This document shows positions 1 through 6,297 of a stretch of DNA of 7,014 nucleotides, piece by piece (within the stretch, counting starts at the first letter, position 1; the number at the start of each line of letters is the position of its first letter). The notes below the pieces were generated by a model. That model did not search any database, was not told where the DNA came from, and saw nothing but the letters and a program-made list of their open reading frames with translations. Position numbers and translations under genes: made by a program. Origin of the DNA: an uncultured Lachnospiraceae bacterium (lineage in GTDB: Bacteria > Bacillota > Clostridia > Lachnospirales > Lachnospiraceae); the NCBI GenBank assembly GCA_902803625.1, contig CADCQV010000062.1, forward strand, positions 1 to 7,014, written 5' to 3'.

Positions 1-106
1 GAAAGATCCTTCCTGTTGCTTCGCAACCCCTCGCCGGGGCGGCATCCCACATCTGCGATGTGGGATATGCGTCGCTTCGCTCAGGATGACAAACGAAGCT
101 CAGGAT
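1..106. repeat. Palindrome-rich intergenic repeat, long copy
   Basis: This copy starts with GAAAGATCCTTC (1-12) and ends with GCTTCGCTCAGGATGACAAA (74-93) plus a second GCTCAGGAT (98-106). Both modules recur at 2223-2267. ATCCT (6-10) can pair with AGGAT (83-87) as an outer stem. Between them lie three local hairpins: GTTGC/GCAAC (15-19 with 23-27), CCCC/GGGG (27-30 with 36-39), and a perfect 10-bp stem (44-53 with 57-66) with a 3-base loop. GCTTCG (74-79) can instead pair with CGAAGC (94-99). No protein is encoded. It resembles the REP-like or MITE-like intergenic repeats of Clostridia, though I cannot name the family. It may begin upstream of the window. Confidence 0.75.
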
Positions 107-129
107 AGCTTTTTTACGGGAATCATATT

Positions 130-705
130 ATGTCTGCGGGAATAAAAGCCGAAAATGTGCTCAAGCATTTTCTTACAATAAGCGAACATAAGCTCGAGGT
201 TATGAAGGGCTGCTTTAAGACCGGACTGTACCTCCAGGGAATACTGCATGATATGTCAAAGTATACCCCGTCGGAATTTCTGGTGGGAGCAAGGTATTAT
301 CAGGGAGACAGAAGCCCCAATAATGCCGAGCGCGAGGAAAAGGGCTACTCCTCCTCCTGGCTTCATCATAAGGGCAGGAATAAGCATCACTACGAATACT
401 GGGTGGATTATAATTCCGTAAGGGACGTTAAGGAAAAAAGCGAACTTACCATACCGGTAAAGATGCCCTTAAAGTACGTTATAGAGATGATGATGGACAG
501 AATAGCGGCATCGAAGATCTATAATAAAAAGGATTACAGGGATGATTTTCCGTTGAAATATTTCCTGAGAAGCTATAAGCTTATCCCCATGAACGAAGAG
601 ACAAAGAGGCTTTTATATGCGCTTCTAAAGATGCTTTCGGTTTACGGTGAGGAAAAGACCTTCCGTTTTATAAGGGAGAGACTGCTGCCGGGGGGAGAGT
701 ACTGA
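130..705 (+). CDS. DUF5662 family protein, function unknown
   Basis: This 191-residue protein matches my memory of the DUF5662 family, which is common in Clostridia and also found in phages; no activity has been established that I know of. The recognisable core runs from about residue 13 to 94. It holds H20, a His-Asp pair in HDMSKY (40-45), the segment SPNNAERE (62-69), and the histidine-rich HHKGRNKHHYEYW (79-91). The spacing of these His and Asp residues recalls an HD-type metal site, which is inference only. There is no signal peptide or membrane segment, so it should be cytoplasmic. The ATG start places the core at the usual distance from the N-terminus, but the ribosome site is weak (GGGA, 118-121). 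The stop codon overlaps the first bases of a partial intergenic repeat. trpS follows after 69 bases, so co-transcription is possible. Confidence 0.85.
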   Translation: MSAGIKAENVLKHFLTISEHKLEVMKGCFKTGLYLQGILHDMSKYTPSEFLVGARYYQGDRSPNNAEREEKGYSSSWLHHKGRNKHHYEYWVDYNSVRDVKEKSELTIPVKMPLKYVIEMMMDRIAASKIYNKKDYRDDFPLKYFLRSYKLIPMNEETKRLLYALLKMLSVYGEEKTFRFIRERLLPGGEY

Positions 706-716
706 AAGATCCTTCG
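704..716. repeat. Partial repeat copy: 5' module only
   Basis: GAAAGATCCTTC here is identical to the first 12 bases of the repeats at 1 and 2223. The matching 3' module with AGGATGAC is absent downstream, so this is a remnant or a half-element. Its first two bases form part of the TGA stop codon (703-705) of the DUF5662 gene. A weak GGC/GCC pairing follows, but nothing resembling a terminator with a T-run. Confidence 0.5.
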
Positions 717-759
717 GGCACATATTGCCGCGCAAAAGTAGTGAAAAAAGTTTTAATAT

Positions 760-765
760 AAGGAG
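760..765 (+). promoter_or_regulatory. Ribosome binding site of trpS
   Basis: AAGGAG sits 9 bases before the TTG at 775. This strong site supports the non-ATG start, and no upstream ATG in frame gives a better family fit. Confidence 0.8.
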
Positions 766-774
766 AGTATAGAA

Positions 775-1887
775 TTGAGTGAGAAAGTGATACTTACCGG
801 GGACAGACCTACAGGGAGACTGCATATAGGACATTATGTGGGTTCCCTTCGAAGGAGGGTGGAGCTTCAGAACTCCGGTGAATACAAAAATATATTCGTA
901 ATGATAGCGGATGCCCAGGCACTGACGGACAACGCCCATGAGCCGGAAAAGGTGAGACAGAATATAGTTGAGGTGGCTCTCGACTATCTTGCCTGCGGGA
1001 TCGACCCGGAGAAGACCAATATCCTTATCCAGTCCCAGATACCGGAGCTTACGGAGCTCACCTTTTATTATATGAATCTCGTAACGGTGGCGAGGGTTCA
1101 GAGAAATCCCACCGTAAAGGCGGAGATACAGCTTAGGAATTTTGAGGTCGGCATTCCGGTCGGCTTCTTCACCTATCCGATAAGCCAGGCCAGTGATATA
1201 ACCGCTTTCAAGGCCACCACGGTTCCGGTGGGAGAGGATCAGGAGCCTATGATAGAGCAGACGAGGGAGATCGTAAGGAAGTTTAACTCGGTTTACGGGG
1301 AAACCCTTGTGGAGCCTGAGATCATGCTGCCGGAGGATGAATCGTGCCTTAGGCTTCCCGGTACAGACGGCGGGGCAAAGATGAGTAAGTCTCTCGGTAA
1401 CTGTATCTACCTTGCATCCGACAGTGATGAAATAAAGAAAAAGGTTATGAGTATGTTTACGGATCCCGGACACTTAAAGGTGGAGGATCCCGGAAAGGTG
1501 GAGGGAAATACGGTATTCCAGTATCTTGATGCCTTTTCAAATGACGATTTCTTCGCAGAGTACTGTCCGGACTACAGGAACCTGGATGAAATGAAGGATC
1601 ACTACAGAAGGGGCGGTCTGGGTGATGTCAAGGTAAAGAAATTCCTTAATAATGTGCTGCAGGAGACCCTGAAGCCCATAAGGGAAAGACGGCACGAATT
1701 TGAAAAGGATATCCCATATATCTATGAGGTCCTGAAAAAGGGAACGGAGGTTTCAAGGGAGGTGGCGGCTTCAACCCTCCATGAGGTAAAGGACGCTATG
1801 AAGATAAACTATTTTGATGACAGGGCTCTTATTGAGGAGCAGGCTGAAAGATACGGAAACAATCCCGTCGGTGCAGCTAATGCATGA
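775..1887 (+). CDS. trpS: Tryptophanyl-tRNA synthetase
   Basis: This class Ic enzyme charges tRNA-Trp with tryptophan using ATP, in the cytoplasm. The HIGH signature is intact at residues 17-20 within RPTGRLHIGH, and KMSKS is at 202-206 within GAKMSKSLGN. Conserved family blocks include MIADAQALTD, QSQIPELTEL, NPTVKAE, the VPVGEDQEPMIEQTREI segment, and RGGLGDVK near the C-terminal helical domain. It belongs to the longer type that I recall from streptococci (about 341 residues, ending near a LHYFN motif). Here the equivalent INYF lies at 344-347, and 23 more residues follow, giving 370. The last codons overlap the start of hypA by 8 bases. The start is TTG with a good ribosome site. The 69-base leader is too short for a T-box riboswitch, which often controls such genes in Firmicutes, so regulation probably lies further upstream. 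Confidence 0.97.
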   Translation: MSEKVILTGDRPTGRLHIGHYVGSLRRRVELQNSGEYKNIFVMIADAQALTDNAHEPEKVRQNIVEVALDYLACGIDPEKTNILIQSQIPELTELTFYYMNLVTVARVQRNPTVKAEIQLRNFEVGIPVGFFTYPISQASDITAFKATTVPVGEDQEPMIEQTREIVRKFNSVYGETLVEPEIMLPEDESCLRLPGTDGGAKMSKSLGNCIYLASDSDEIKKKVMSMFTDPGHLKVEDPGKVEGNTVFQYLDAFSNDDFFAEYCPDYRNLDEMKDHYRRGGLGDVKVKKFLNNVLQETLKPIRERRHEFEKDIPYIYEVLKKGTEVSREVAASTLHEVKDAMKINYFDDRALIEEQAERYGNNPVGAANA

Positions 1888-2218
1888 GCTTCCGGTAGTA
1901 CAGGATATGATAAGAACTCTCGATAAGGAGAGTGAGGAAAAGGGAATAAAGAGGATTAAGGAGATAAATCTTGTGATCGGTGAGCTCTCCGGCATTATCG
2001 GGGAATGTGTGCAGATGTACTTTGATCTTCTTTCAAAGGGGCACAGCTCCGAGGGAGCGGTACTTAAGTTTACACATGTCAGCGCGACACTGAAATGCCC
2101 CTCCTGCGGAAGGGAGTTTCCCCATGAGAAGAGCTTTGAATGCCCTGAATGCGGAGAGACCGGAAGGCTTATTAAGGGGAGCGGCAGGGAGTTTCTGATA
2201 AAATCTGTCGAGGTTTAG
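1880..2218 (+). CDS. hypA: Hydrogenase/urease nickel metallochaperone HypA
   Basis: HypA delivers nickel to [NiFe]-hydrogenase precursors (and urease in some species), working with the GTPase HypB. The protein is 112 residues, about the normal family length. I chose the ATG at 1880 because it gives the diagnostic N-terminus MHELPVVQDM, in which H2 is the family's nickel ligand and must follow the initiator Met. An in-frame ATG at 1814 would bury that histidine behind 22 extra residues. The zinc site is complete: CPSCG at 73-77 and CPECG at 88-92. The NLVIGELSGI segment (30-39) is also typical. The gene overlaps the end of trpS by 8 bases and has no clear ribosome site of its own, so translational coupling to trpS is likely. 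No hypB or hydrogenase gene lies within the window. Confidence 0.93.
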   Translation: MHELPVVQDMIRTLDKESEEKGIKRIKEINLVIGELSGIIGECVQMYFDLLSKGHSSEGAVLKFTHVSATLKCPSCGREFPHEKSFECPECGETGRLIKGSGREFLIKSVEV

Positions 2219-2222
2219 AAAA

Positions 2223-2267
2223 GAAAGATCCTTCGCTTCGCTCAGGATGACAAAAAGCGCTCAGGAT
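2223..2267. repeat. Palindrome-rich intergenic repeat, short copy
   Basis: GAAAGATCCTTC (2223-2234) is followed directly by GCTTCGCTCAGGATGACAAA (2235-2254) and a second GCTCAGGAT (2259-2267). These are the same modules as in the copy at the window start, without its 61-base hairpin insert. ATCCT (2228-2232) pairs with AGGAT (2244-2248). CGCTT (2234-2238) can alternatively pair with AAGCG (2255-2259). The element begins 4 bases after the hypA stop. It lacks a T-run, so it is not a standard rho-independent terminator. Confidence 0.75.
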
Positions 2268-2281
2268 TGAAAAACGTCCGG

Positions 2282-2310
2282 TGGACAAAGAACACTCAGG
2301 AGAATACAAT
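2282..2310 (+). promoter_or_regulatory. Sigma-A-type promoter of the lactonase gene
   Basis: TGGACA (2282-2287, 5 of 6 to consensus) and TACAAT (2305-2310, 5 of 6) are separated by an ideal 17 bases. The expected transcription start, near 2317, leaves a leader of about 23 bases carrying the ribosome site AGGAAAGG (2323-2330), 9 bases before the ATG. A short inverted repeat, GTCC/GGAC (2276-2279 with 2283-2286), overlaps the -35 box. The position just after the repeat suggests that the lactonase gene is transcribed separately from hypA. Confidence 0.7.
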
Positions 2311-2339
2311 TCTTCAAAGATCAGGAAAGGATAAATCAA

Positions 2340-3434
2340 ATGGCTGTAAGAAGCAGGAAAACAAACGGAAAATCAGATACAAAGGGAAAATATGTGTGTT
2401 ACTGTGCAGGATATACCAGGAGCCACGATCAGGGGATAACCATTTTTGATTTTGATCCCGATACAGGGAGGATGAAGGAGCGCTCAAAAATAAAGATCAC
2501 CAACGCTTCGTATATCGCAATATCCCATAACGGGAAGTTCCTATACTCCATAACCGATGACGGGGTTGCGGCTTTTGTCATTGAGAAAAACGGAGATCTG
2601 ACCTTCCTTAATATGACGGATATAAACGGTATGAGAGGCTGCTATCTTTCCACCGATTATGAGGATAAATACGTATTTGTGGCGGGCTATCATGACGGGA
2701 AGGTAACCGTTCTTTCCATCAATCCCGACGGAAGCGTTAACAGGATCTGTGACGAGATATACCAGAAGGGAATAGGCACCATAGCGGAGCGGAATTTCAG
2801 GCCCCATGTGGACTGCGCAAAGATGACAAGGGACAATAAATACCTCTGTGCCACGGATGTGGGAATGGATCAGACAAAGATCTACCGTCTGGATCATAAG
2901 ACAGGAAAGCTGACCATGGTGGATGTTCTGAGATCTGACATTGAGTCGGCACCGCACCACATAAAGTTTTCACTGGACGGGAAATTTGCCTATATAATCC
3001 ATGAATTAAAGAGCTATGTGGATGTGTACACCTATGAGGATAAGGACGATCAGCCGGTATTTGAAAAGATACAGACCGTATCCACTCTGGAAGAATCCTA
3101 TAACGGTATCAGTGCAGCCTATGCGATACAGCTTACGGCGGACGGAAAGTACTTAGTCTGCAGCAACGCCGGAGACGAGTCGGTTGCGGTATTTAAGCGG
3201 GATGAGAAGACGGGTCTCCTTACCCAGTTATTTGTCCTTCCGGTATCGGGTTATTTCCCGAAGGATATTACGACCAGTGACGACAATAAATACCTGATCT
3301 CCATAAACAATGAGTCAAATACAATAACCTTCTTTACCCTGGATATGGAAAAGAAGACCATGATAATGAACGGACCCGAAATGCATTATGAGGCGGGAAA
3401 CTGCCTGATACTATACAGACTGGATGAAACCTGA
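2340..3434 (+). CDS. Lactonase-family seven-bladed beta-propeller protein
   Basis: This 364-residue protein belongs to the lactonase family (YbhE/Pgl type, PF10282). Some members hydrolyse 6-phosphogluconolactone in the oxidative pentose phosphate pathway, but many Firmicute members have no tested substrate. Repeated blade motifs are visible: YIAISHNGKFLYSI, GCYLSTDYEDKYVFVAGY, HVDCAKMTRDNKYLCATDVG, PHHIKFSLDGKFAYII, AIQLTADGKYLVCSN and DITTSDDNKYLISIN. Each is followed by a strand ending in a TVLSIN- or AVFKRD-like segment. There is no signal peptide; the basic first 17 residues look like a soluble leader, so it should be cytoplasmic. The length fits the family (about 340-360). The start is fixed by AGGAAAGG 9 bases upstream. 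No pentose phosphate genes are adjacent, so I give no pgl symbol. It is probably monocistronic. Confidence 0.88.
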   Translation: MAVRSRKTNGKSDTKGKYVCYCAGYTRSHDQGITIFDFDPDTGRMKERSKIKITNASYIAISHNGKFLYSITDDGVAAFVIEKNGDLTFLNMTDINGMRGCYLSTDYEDKYVFVAGYHDGKVTVLSINPDGSVNRICDEIYQKGIGTIAERNFRPHVDCAKMTRDNKYLCATDVGMDQTKIYRLDHKTGKLTMVDVLRSDIESAPHHIKFSLDGKFAYIIHELKSYVDVYTYEDKDDQPVFEKIQTVSTLEESYNGISAAYAIQLTADGKYLVCSNAGDESVAVFKRDEKTGLLTQLFVLPVSGYFPKDITTSDDNKYLISINNESNTITFFTLDMEKKTMIMNGPEMHYEAGNCLILYRLDET

Positions 3435-3474
3435 TTAAGGATCTGTGCATAAATAATCTTCACATTTGACTTGT

Positions 3475-3490
3475 GCAGACGTACATCTGC
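3475..3490. promoter_or_regulatory. Candidate operator: 16-bp near-palindrome before potA
   Basis: GCAGACGTACATCTGC is a palindrome apart from one mismatched pair. It lies just downstream of a TTGACT (3466-3471) that could be a -35 box, although no good -10 is found 16-18 bases further on. It has no T-run after it, which argues against a terminator. A regulator-binding site for the pot operon is the simplest reading, but it rests on symmetry and position only. Confidence 0.3.
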
Positions 3491-3519
3491 TTCATCAGAA
3501 AGCCTCGCCGTAGTAAAAA

Positions 3520-3548
3520 CTATTCAGAATCCGAAGGGCTCGGAATAG
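3520..3548 (+). other. Possible hairpin in the potA leader
   Basis: CTATTC (3520-3525) is an exact reverse complement of GAATAG (3543-3548). Inside it, TCCGA and TCGGA flank AGGGC and offer a competing pairing. The element ends 17 bases before the potA ribosome site. No known riboswitch is recognised, and the stem is short enough to be chance. Confidence 0.25.
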
Positions 3549-3564
3549 ATACGCTTGAATTATA

Positions 3565-3570
3565 ACGGAG
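3565..3570 (+). promoter_or_regulatory. Ribosome binding site of potA
   Basis: ACGGAG lies 9 bases before the TTG at 3580. It supports this non-ATG start, which places the ABC domain at the usual N-terminal distance. Confidence 0.7.
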
Positions 3571-3579
3571 AACACACAC

Positions 3580-4653
3580 TTGGCAAATAAGCTTATAGAT
3601 CTTCAGCACATTACAAAGTCCTACGGAGGAAATGTGGTCTTGGACGACCTCTGCCTCTACATCAGGGAAAATGAGTTCCTGACTCTTCTCGGTCCCTCGG
3701 GCTGCGGAAAGACCACGACCTTAAGGATTATCGGCGGCTTCGAGACTCCGGACAGCGGGCAGGTTATATTTGAGAACCGGGATATCTCAGCCCTTCCCCC
3801 GAATAAAAGGGAAGTGAATACGGTTTTCCAGAAGTACGCGCTGTTTCCCCATATGACCATTGCGGAGAATATAGCCTTTGGCTTAAAGATCAGGAAAAAA
3901 CCGGCTTCCTACATTAAGGACAAGATAAAATATGCCCTTAAGCTTGTTAACCTTGACGGCTTTGAGGACAGGATGCCGGATTCTCTCTCAGGCGGACAGC
4001 AGCAGCGTATCGCCATAGCGAGAGCCATAGTGAACGAGCCGAAGGTTCTTCTCCTTGACGAGCCGCTTGGTGCCCTTGACCTAAAGCTCAGGCAGGATAT
4101 GCAGTATGAGCTTATAAGCTTAAAAAACGAGCTGGGGATAACCTTTATCTATGTGACCCACGATCAGGAGGAGGCTCTCACCATGTCCGATACAATAGTG
4201 GTCATGAACCAGGGCTATATCCAGCAGATCGGCTCTCCGGTTGACATCTATAATGAGCCTGAAAATGCCTTTGTTGCGGATTTCATCGGCGATTCGAATA
4301 TCCTGCCCGGGATAATGATAAGGGATGAGCTGGTGGAGATACTCGGGGCAAAATTTGACTGTGTGGACAAGGGCTTCGGAGAAAACAATCCTGTTGACGT
4401 GGTGATAAGGCCTGAGGACATAGATCTTCTGGGAGAAGGAGAGGGTATCATTGACGGAGTGGTCACGGATACCATCTTTAAGGGCGTTCATTATGAAATG
4501 TGCGTGATGTCCCGGGGCTTTGAATTCATTGTTCATTCCACCGACTATTATCCGGTGGATTCAAAGGTCGGAATAAGCGTTCACCCCTTTGATATCCAGA
4601 TCATGAATAAGCCGGAATCCGAGGATGAGAAAGCCGTGGAAATAAATGAATGA
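3580..4653 (+). CDS. potA: Spermidine/putrescine ABC transporter ATPase PotA
   Basis: PotA hydrolyses ATP on the cytoplasmic face to power polyamine import through PotB and PotC. All ABC motifs are intact in the 357 residues: Walker A GPSGCGKT (38-45), Q-loop glutamine 84 in VFQKYALFPHMT, signature LSGGQ (136-140) within LSGGQQQRIAIARA, Walker B VLLLDEP (156-162) with catalytic E161, and the switch histidine 194 in THDQEEA. A C-terminal TOBE-type regulatory domain follows, with RPED at 277-280 and IFKGVHYEM after it. Family-wide, the ATPase domain alone cannot separate polyamine from other MOI-type importers; the assignment comes from the linked PotD. Start is TTG. The 3' end overlaps potB by 8 bases. 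Unlike many Firmicute pot operons, no xre/cupin regulator gene precedes it here. Confidence 0.95.
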   Translation: MANKLIDLQHITKSYGGNVVLDDLCLYIRENEFLTLLGPSGCGKTTTLRIIGGFETPDSGQVIFENRDISALPPNKREVNTVFQKYALFPHMTIAENIAFGLKIRKKPASYIKDKIKYALKLVNLDGFEDRMPDSLSGGQQQRIAIARAIVNEPKVLLLDEPLGALDLKLRQDMQYELISLKNELGITFIYVTHDQEEALTMSDTIVVMNQGYIQQIGSPVDIYNEPENAFVADFIGDSNILPGIMIRDELVEILGAKFDCVDKGFGENNPVDVVIRPEDIDLLGEGEGIIDGVVTDTIFKGVHYEMCVMSRGFEFIVHSTDYYPVDSKVGISVHPFDIQIMNKPESEDEKAVEINE

Positions 4654-5458
4654 GCGCCGGAACAGCTTTCTTGCAGCCCCCTATCTTATTTGGAGTATAG
4701 GCTTTATAATAATACCCCTTATCTATATTCTTTACTTTGCCTTCACGGATGCTTCGGGGACATTCACTGTTGGCAACGTTTCGGCGATCATAAGCTATGT
4801 GAATATCAGGGCGCTGATGCTCTCCATACTCTTTTCCATAGCTTCCACCTTTATATGCCTCCTTTTAGCCTATCCTCTCTGTCTGATACTCACGACGGTG
4901 ACGAGCAGCAGCTCTGCCTTTCTGTCGCTTATCTTCATCCTGCCAATGTGGATGAATTCGCTTCTCAGAACCTTTGCCTGGCAGAATATCCTGGAACGTA
5001 AAGGCGTGATCAACGGGATACTTCTCTTTCTGAATCTCCCGCCGCTTTATATCATTAATAAGCCTCCCGCCATTCTTCTCGGAATGGTATATGATTTCCT
5101 GCCCTTTATGGTGCTTCCGATCTACAATTCCGTATCGAGGATAGACAAGGATCTCATCAATGCGGGACGGGATCTGGGGGCGGACTATTTCCAGATCCTT
5201 AAGGGAATAATATGGCCCTTAAGCCTTCCGGGCGTGATATCCGGGATCACCATGGTATTCGTTCCAAGCCTTACAACCTTCGTGATATCGGACATCCTTG
5301 GCGGCGGAAAGATACTGCTCATAGGTAATGTCATCGAGCAGCTCTTTACCCAGGATTCGGACTGGAATGCGGGTGCGGGATTATCGGCGATCCTTATGAT
5401 ATTTATCGTATTCTCAATGATAATCACAGCCAAATATGACAGGGAGGACATTTCATAA
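4646..5458 (+). CDS. potB: Spermidine/putrescine ABC transporter permease PotB
   Basis: PotB is one of two membrane subunits that form the polyamine channel. The 270 residues hold six predicted membrane segments at about 12-33, 55-82, 91-110, 141-163, 194-218 and 244-263. The cytoplasmic EAA loop that docks on the ATPase is at 173-196, reading AGRDLGADYFQILKGIIWPL and ending in SLPG. The typical PotB signature LPMWMNSLLRTFAW is at 99-112. The length is close to that usual for the family (about 270-285). The ATG lies within the last codons of potA, an 8-base overlap, with only a weak ribosome site (GTGGA), so its translation probably depends on potA. The stop shares one base with the potC start. 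Confidence 0.94.
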   Translation: MNERRNSFLAAPYLIWSIGFIIIPLIYILYFAFTDASGTFTVGNVSAIISYVNIRALMLSILFSIASTFICLLLAYPLCLILTTVTSSSSAFLSLIFILPMWMNSLLRTFAWQNILERKGVINGILLFLNLPPLYIINKPPAILLGMVYDFLPFMVLPIYNSVSRIDKDLINAGRDLGADYFQILKGIIWPLSLPGVISGITMVFVPSLTTFVISDILGGGKILLIGNVIEQLFTQDSDWNAGAGLSAILMIFIVFSMIITAKYDREDIS

Positions 5459-6297
5459 TGAAAAGCTTTTTCGGAAAAATGTATCTCACCCTTGTGCTTA
5501 TATTTCTCTATGCGCCCATAGCTACACTTATGATCCTCTCCTTTAATCAGAGTAAATCAAGATCACGCTGGGGCGGCTTTACCCTTGAGTGGTATACAGG
5601 GTTATTTGAAAATGAAGAGATAATGGCGGCCTTCCGTACCACCATTATTCTGGCCTTTCTATCGGCGCTTATCGCGACCGTCCTCGGAACCGCGGCCTGT
5701 ACCGGGATGCAGTTTATGAAGAAAAGAGAGAGAAGCTTTATTATGGGAATAACAAATATACCCATGCTTAATGCGGATATAGTCACGGGAGTGAGCCTTA
5801 TGCTTCTCTTTATCGCGTCACGCGTGTCTATGGGCTTTTCAACGGTGCTCCTCTCACATATAACCTTCAATATCCCCTATGTGATACTATCCGTGATGCC
5901 GAGGTACAGGGAGCTGAACAGGAGTACCTACGAAGCGGCGCTTGACCTCGGGGCCGGGCCTGTGTATGCCTTTTTCCGTGTGGTTCTGCCGGATCTTATG
6001 AGCGCGGTACTGTCAGGCTTTCTGATGAGCTTTACCATGTCCCTTGATGACTTTATAATCACCCACTTTACACAGGGACCGGGCTTTGACACCCTGTCCA
6101 CAAAGATATACTCAGAGGTAAAGAAGGGTATAAACCCGGAGGTGTACGCTCTTTCGACCATCATGTTCCTTACGGTCCTTGTGCTTCTTTTCTTTGTGAA
6201 TTATAAGCCCTGGGGTAAACAGCCAAAGGGACAGATAAAGGTCATGACAAAGAGGGAGGTTATCGTAAGCTCTTCAGGACAGGGAGGACGTATATGA
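5458..6297 (+). CDS. potC: Spermidine/putrescine ABC transporter permease PotC
   Basis: PotC is the second channel subunit. The 279 residues begin with a membrane segment (about 9-28) ending in the family motif YAPIATLMILSFNQSKS. Further segments lie near 60-84, 96-119, 126-147, 183-203 and 232-248. The EAA loop is at 159-182: EAALDLGAGPVYAFFRVVLP then DLMS. The LDDFIITHFTQGPG segment (196-209) is typical of PotC. A tail of about 30 mostly basic and polar residues follows the last helix. The start ATG overlaps the potB stop as TAATG, with AGGGAGGA (5441-5448) 9 bases upstream. The end overlaps potD by 4 bases (ATGA). Confidence 0.94.
   Translation: MKSFFGKMYLTLVLIFLYAPIATLMILSFNQSKSRSRWGGFTLEWYTGLFENEEIMAAFRTTIILAFLSALIATVLGTAACTGMQFMKKRERSFIMGITNIPMLNADIVTGVSLMLLFIASRVSMGFSTVLLSHITFNIPYVILSVMPRYRELNRSTYEAALDLGAGPVYAFFRVVLPDLMSAVLSGFLMSFTMSLDDFIITHFTQGPGFDTLSTKIYSEVKKGINPEVYALSTIMFLTVLVLLFFVNYKPWGKQPKGQIKVMTKREVIVSSSGQGGRI

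Noticed and set aside
97..115. AGCT-CAGGAT-AGCT followed by six T as a terminator
   Set aside because: A 4-bp stem is too weak for a rho-independent terminator, and the segment is part of the repeat tail.
706..774. T-box riboswitch or promoter before trpS
   Set aside because: The gap is 69 bases, too short for a T-box leader, and no -35/-10 pair with proper spacing is found. The AT-rich TTTTAATATA lies too close to the ribosome site.
625..1473. Long minus-strand open frame of 282 codons opposite trpS
   Set aside because: It lies antisense to an unmistakable trpS, crosses the DUF5662 gene end, and its product has no recognisable domain.
1814..1879. Upstream ATG extending hypA by 22 residues
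   Set aside because: HypA needs His at position 2 after the initiator Met; the extension only repeats trpS coding sequence in another frame.
2267..2449. 60-codon plus-strand open frame before and within the lactonase gene
   Set aside because: It overlaps the promoter and lactonase start in another frame, has no ribosome site and shows no domain.
3466..3494. Sigma-A promoter starting at TTGACT before potA
   Set aside because: No acceptable -10 hexamer occurs 16-18 bases downstream, so I kept only the palindrome as a candidate site.
4120..4536. Minus-strand open frames opposite potA and the permeases
   Set aside because: They are shadows of conserved coding sequence and have no domain or ribosome site.
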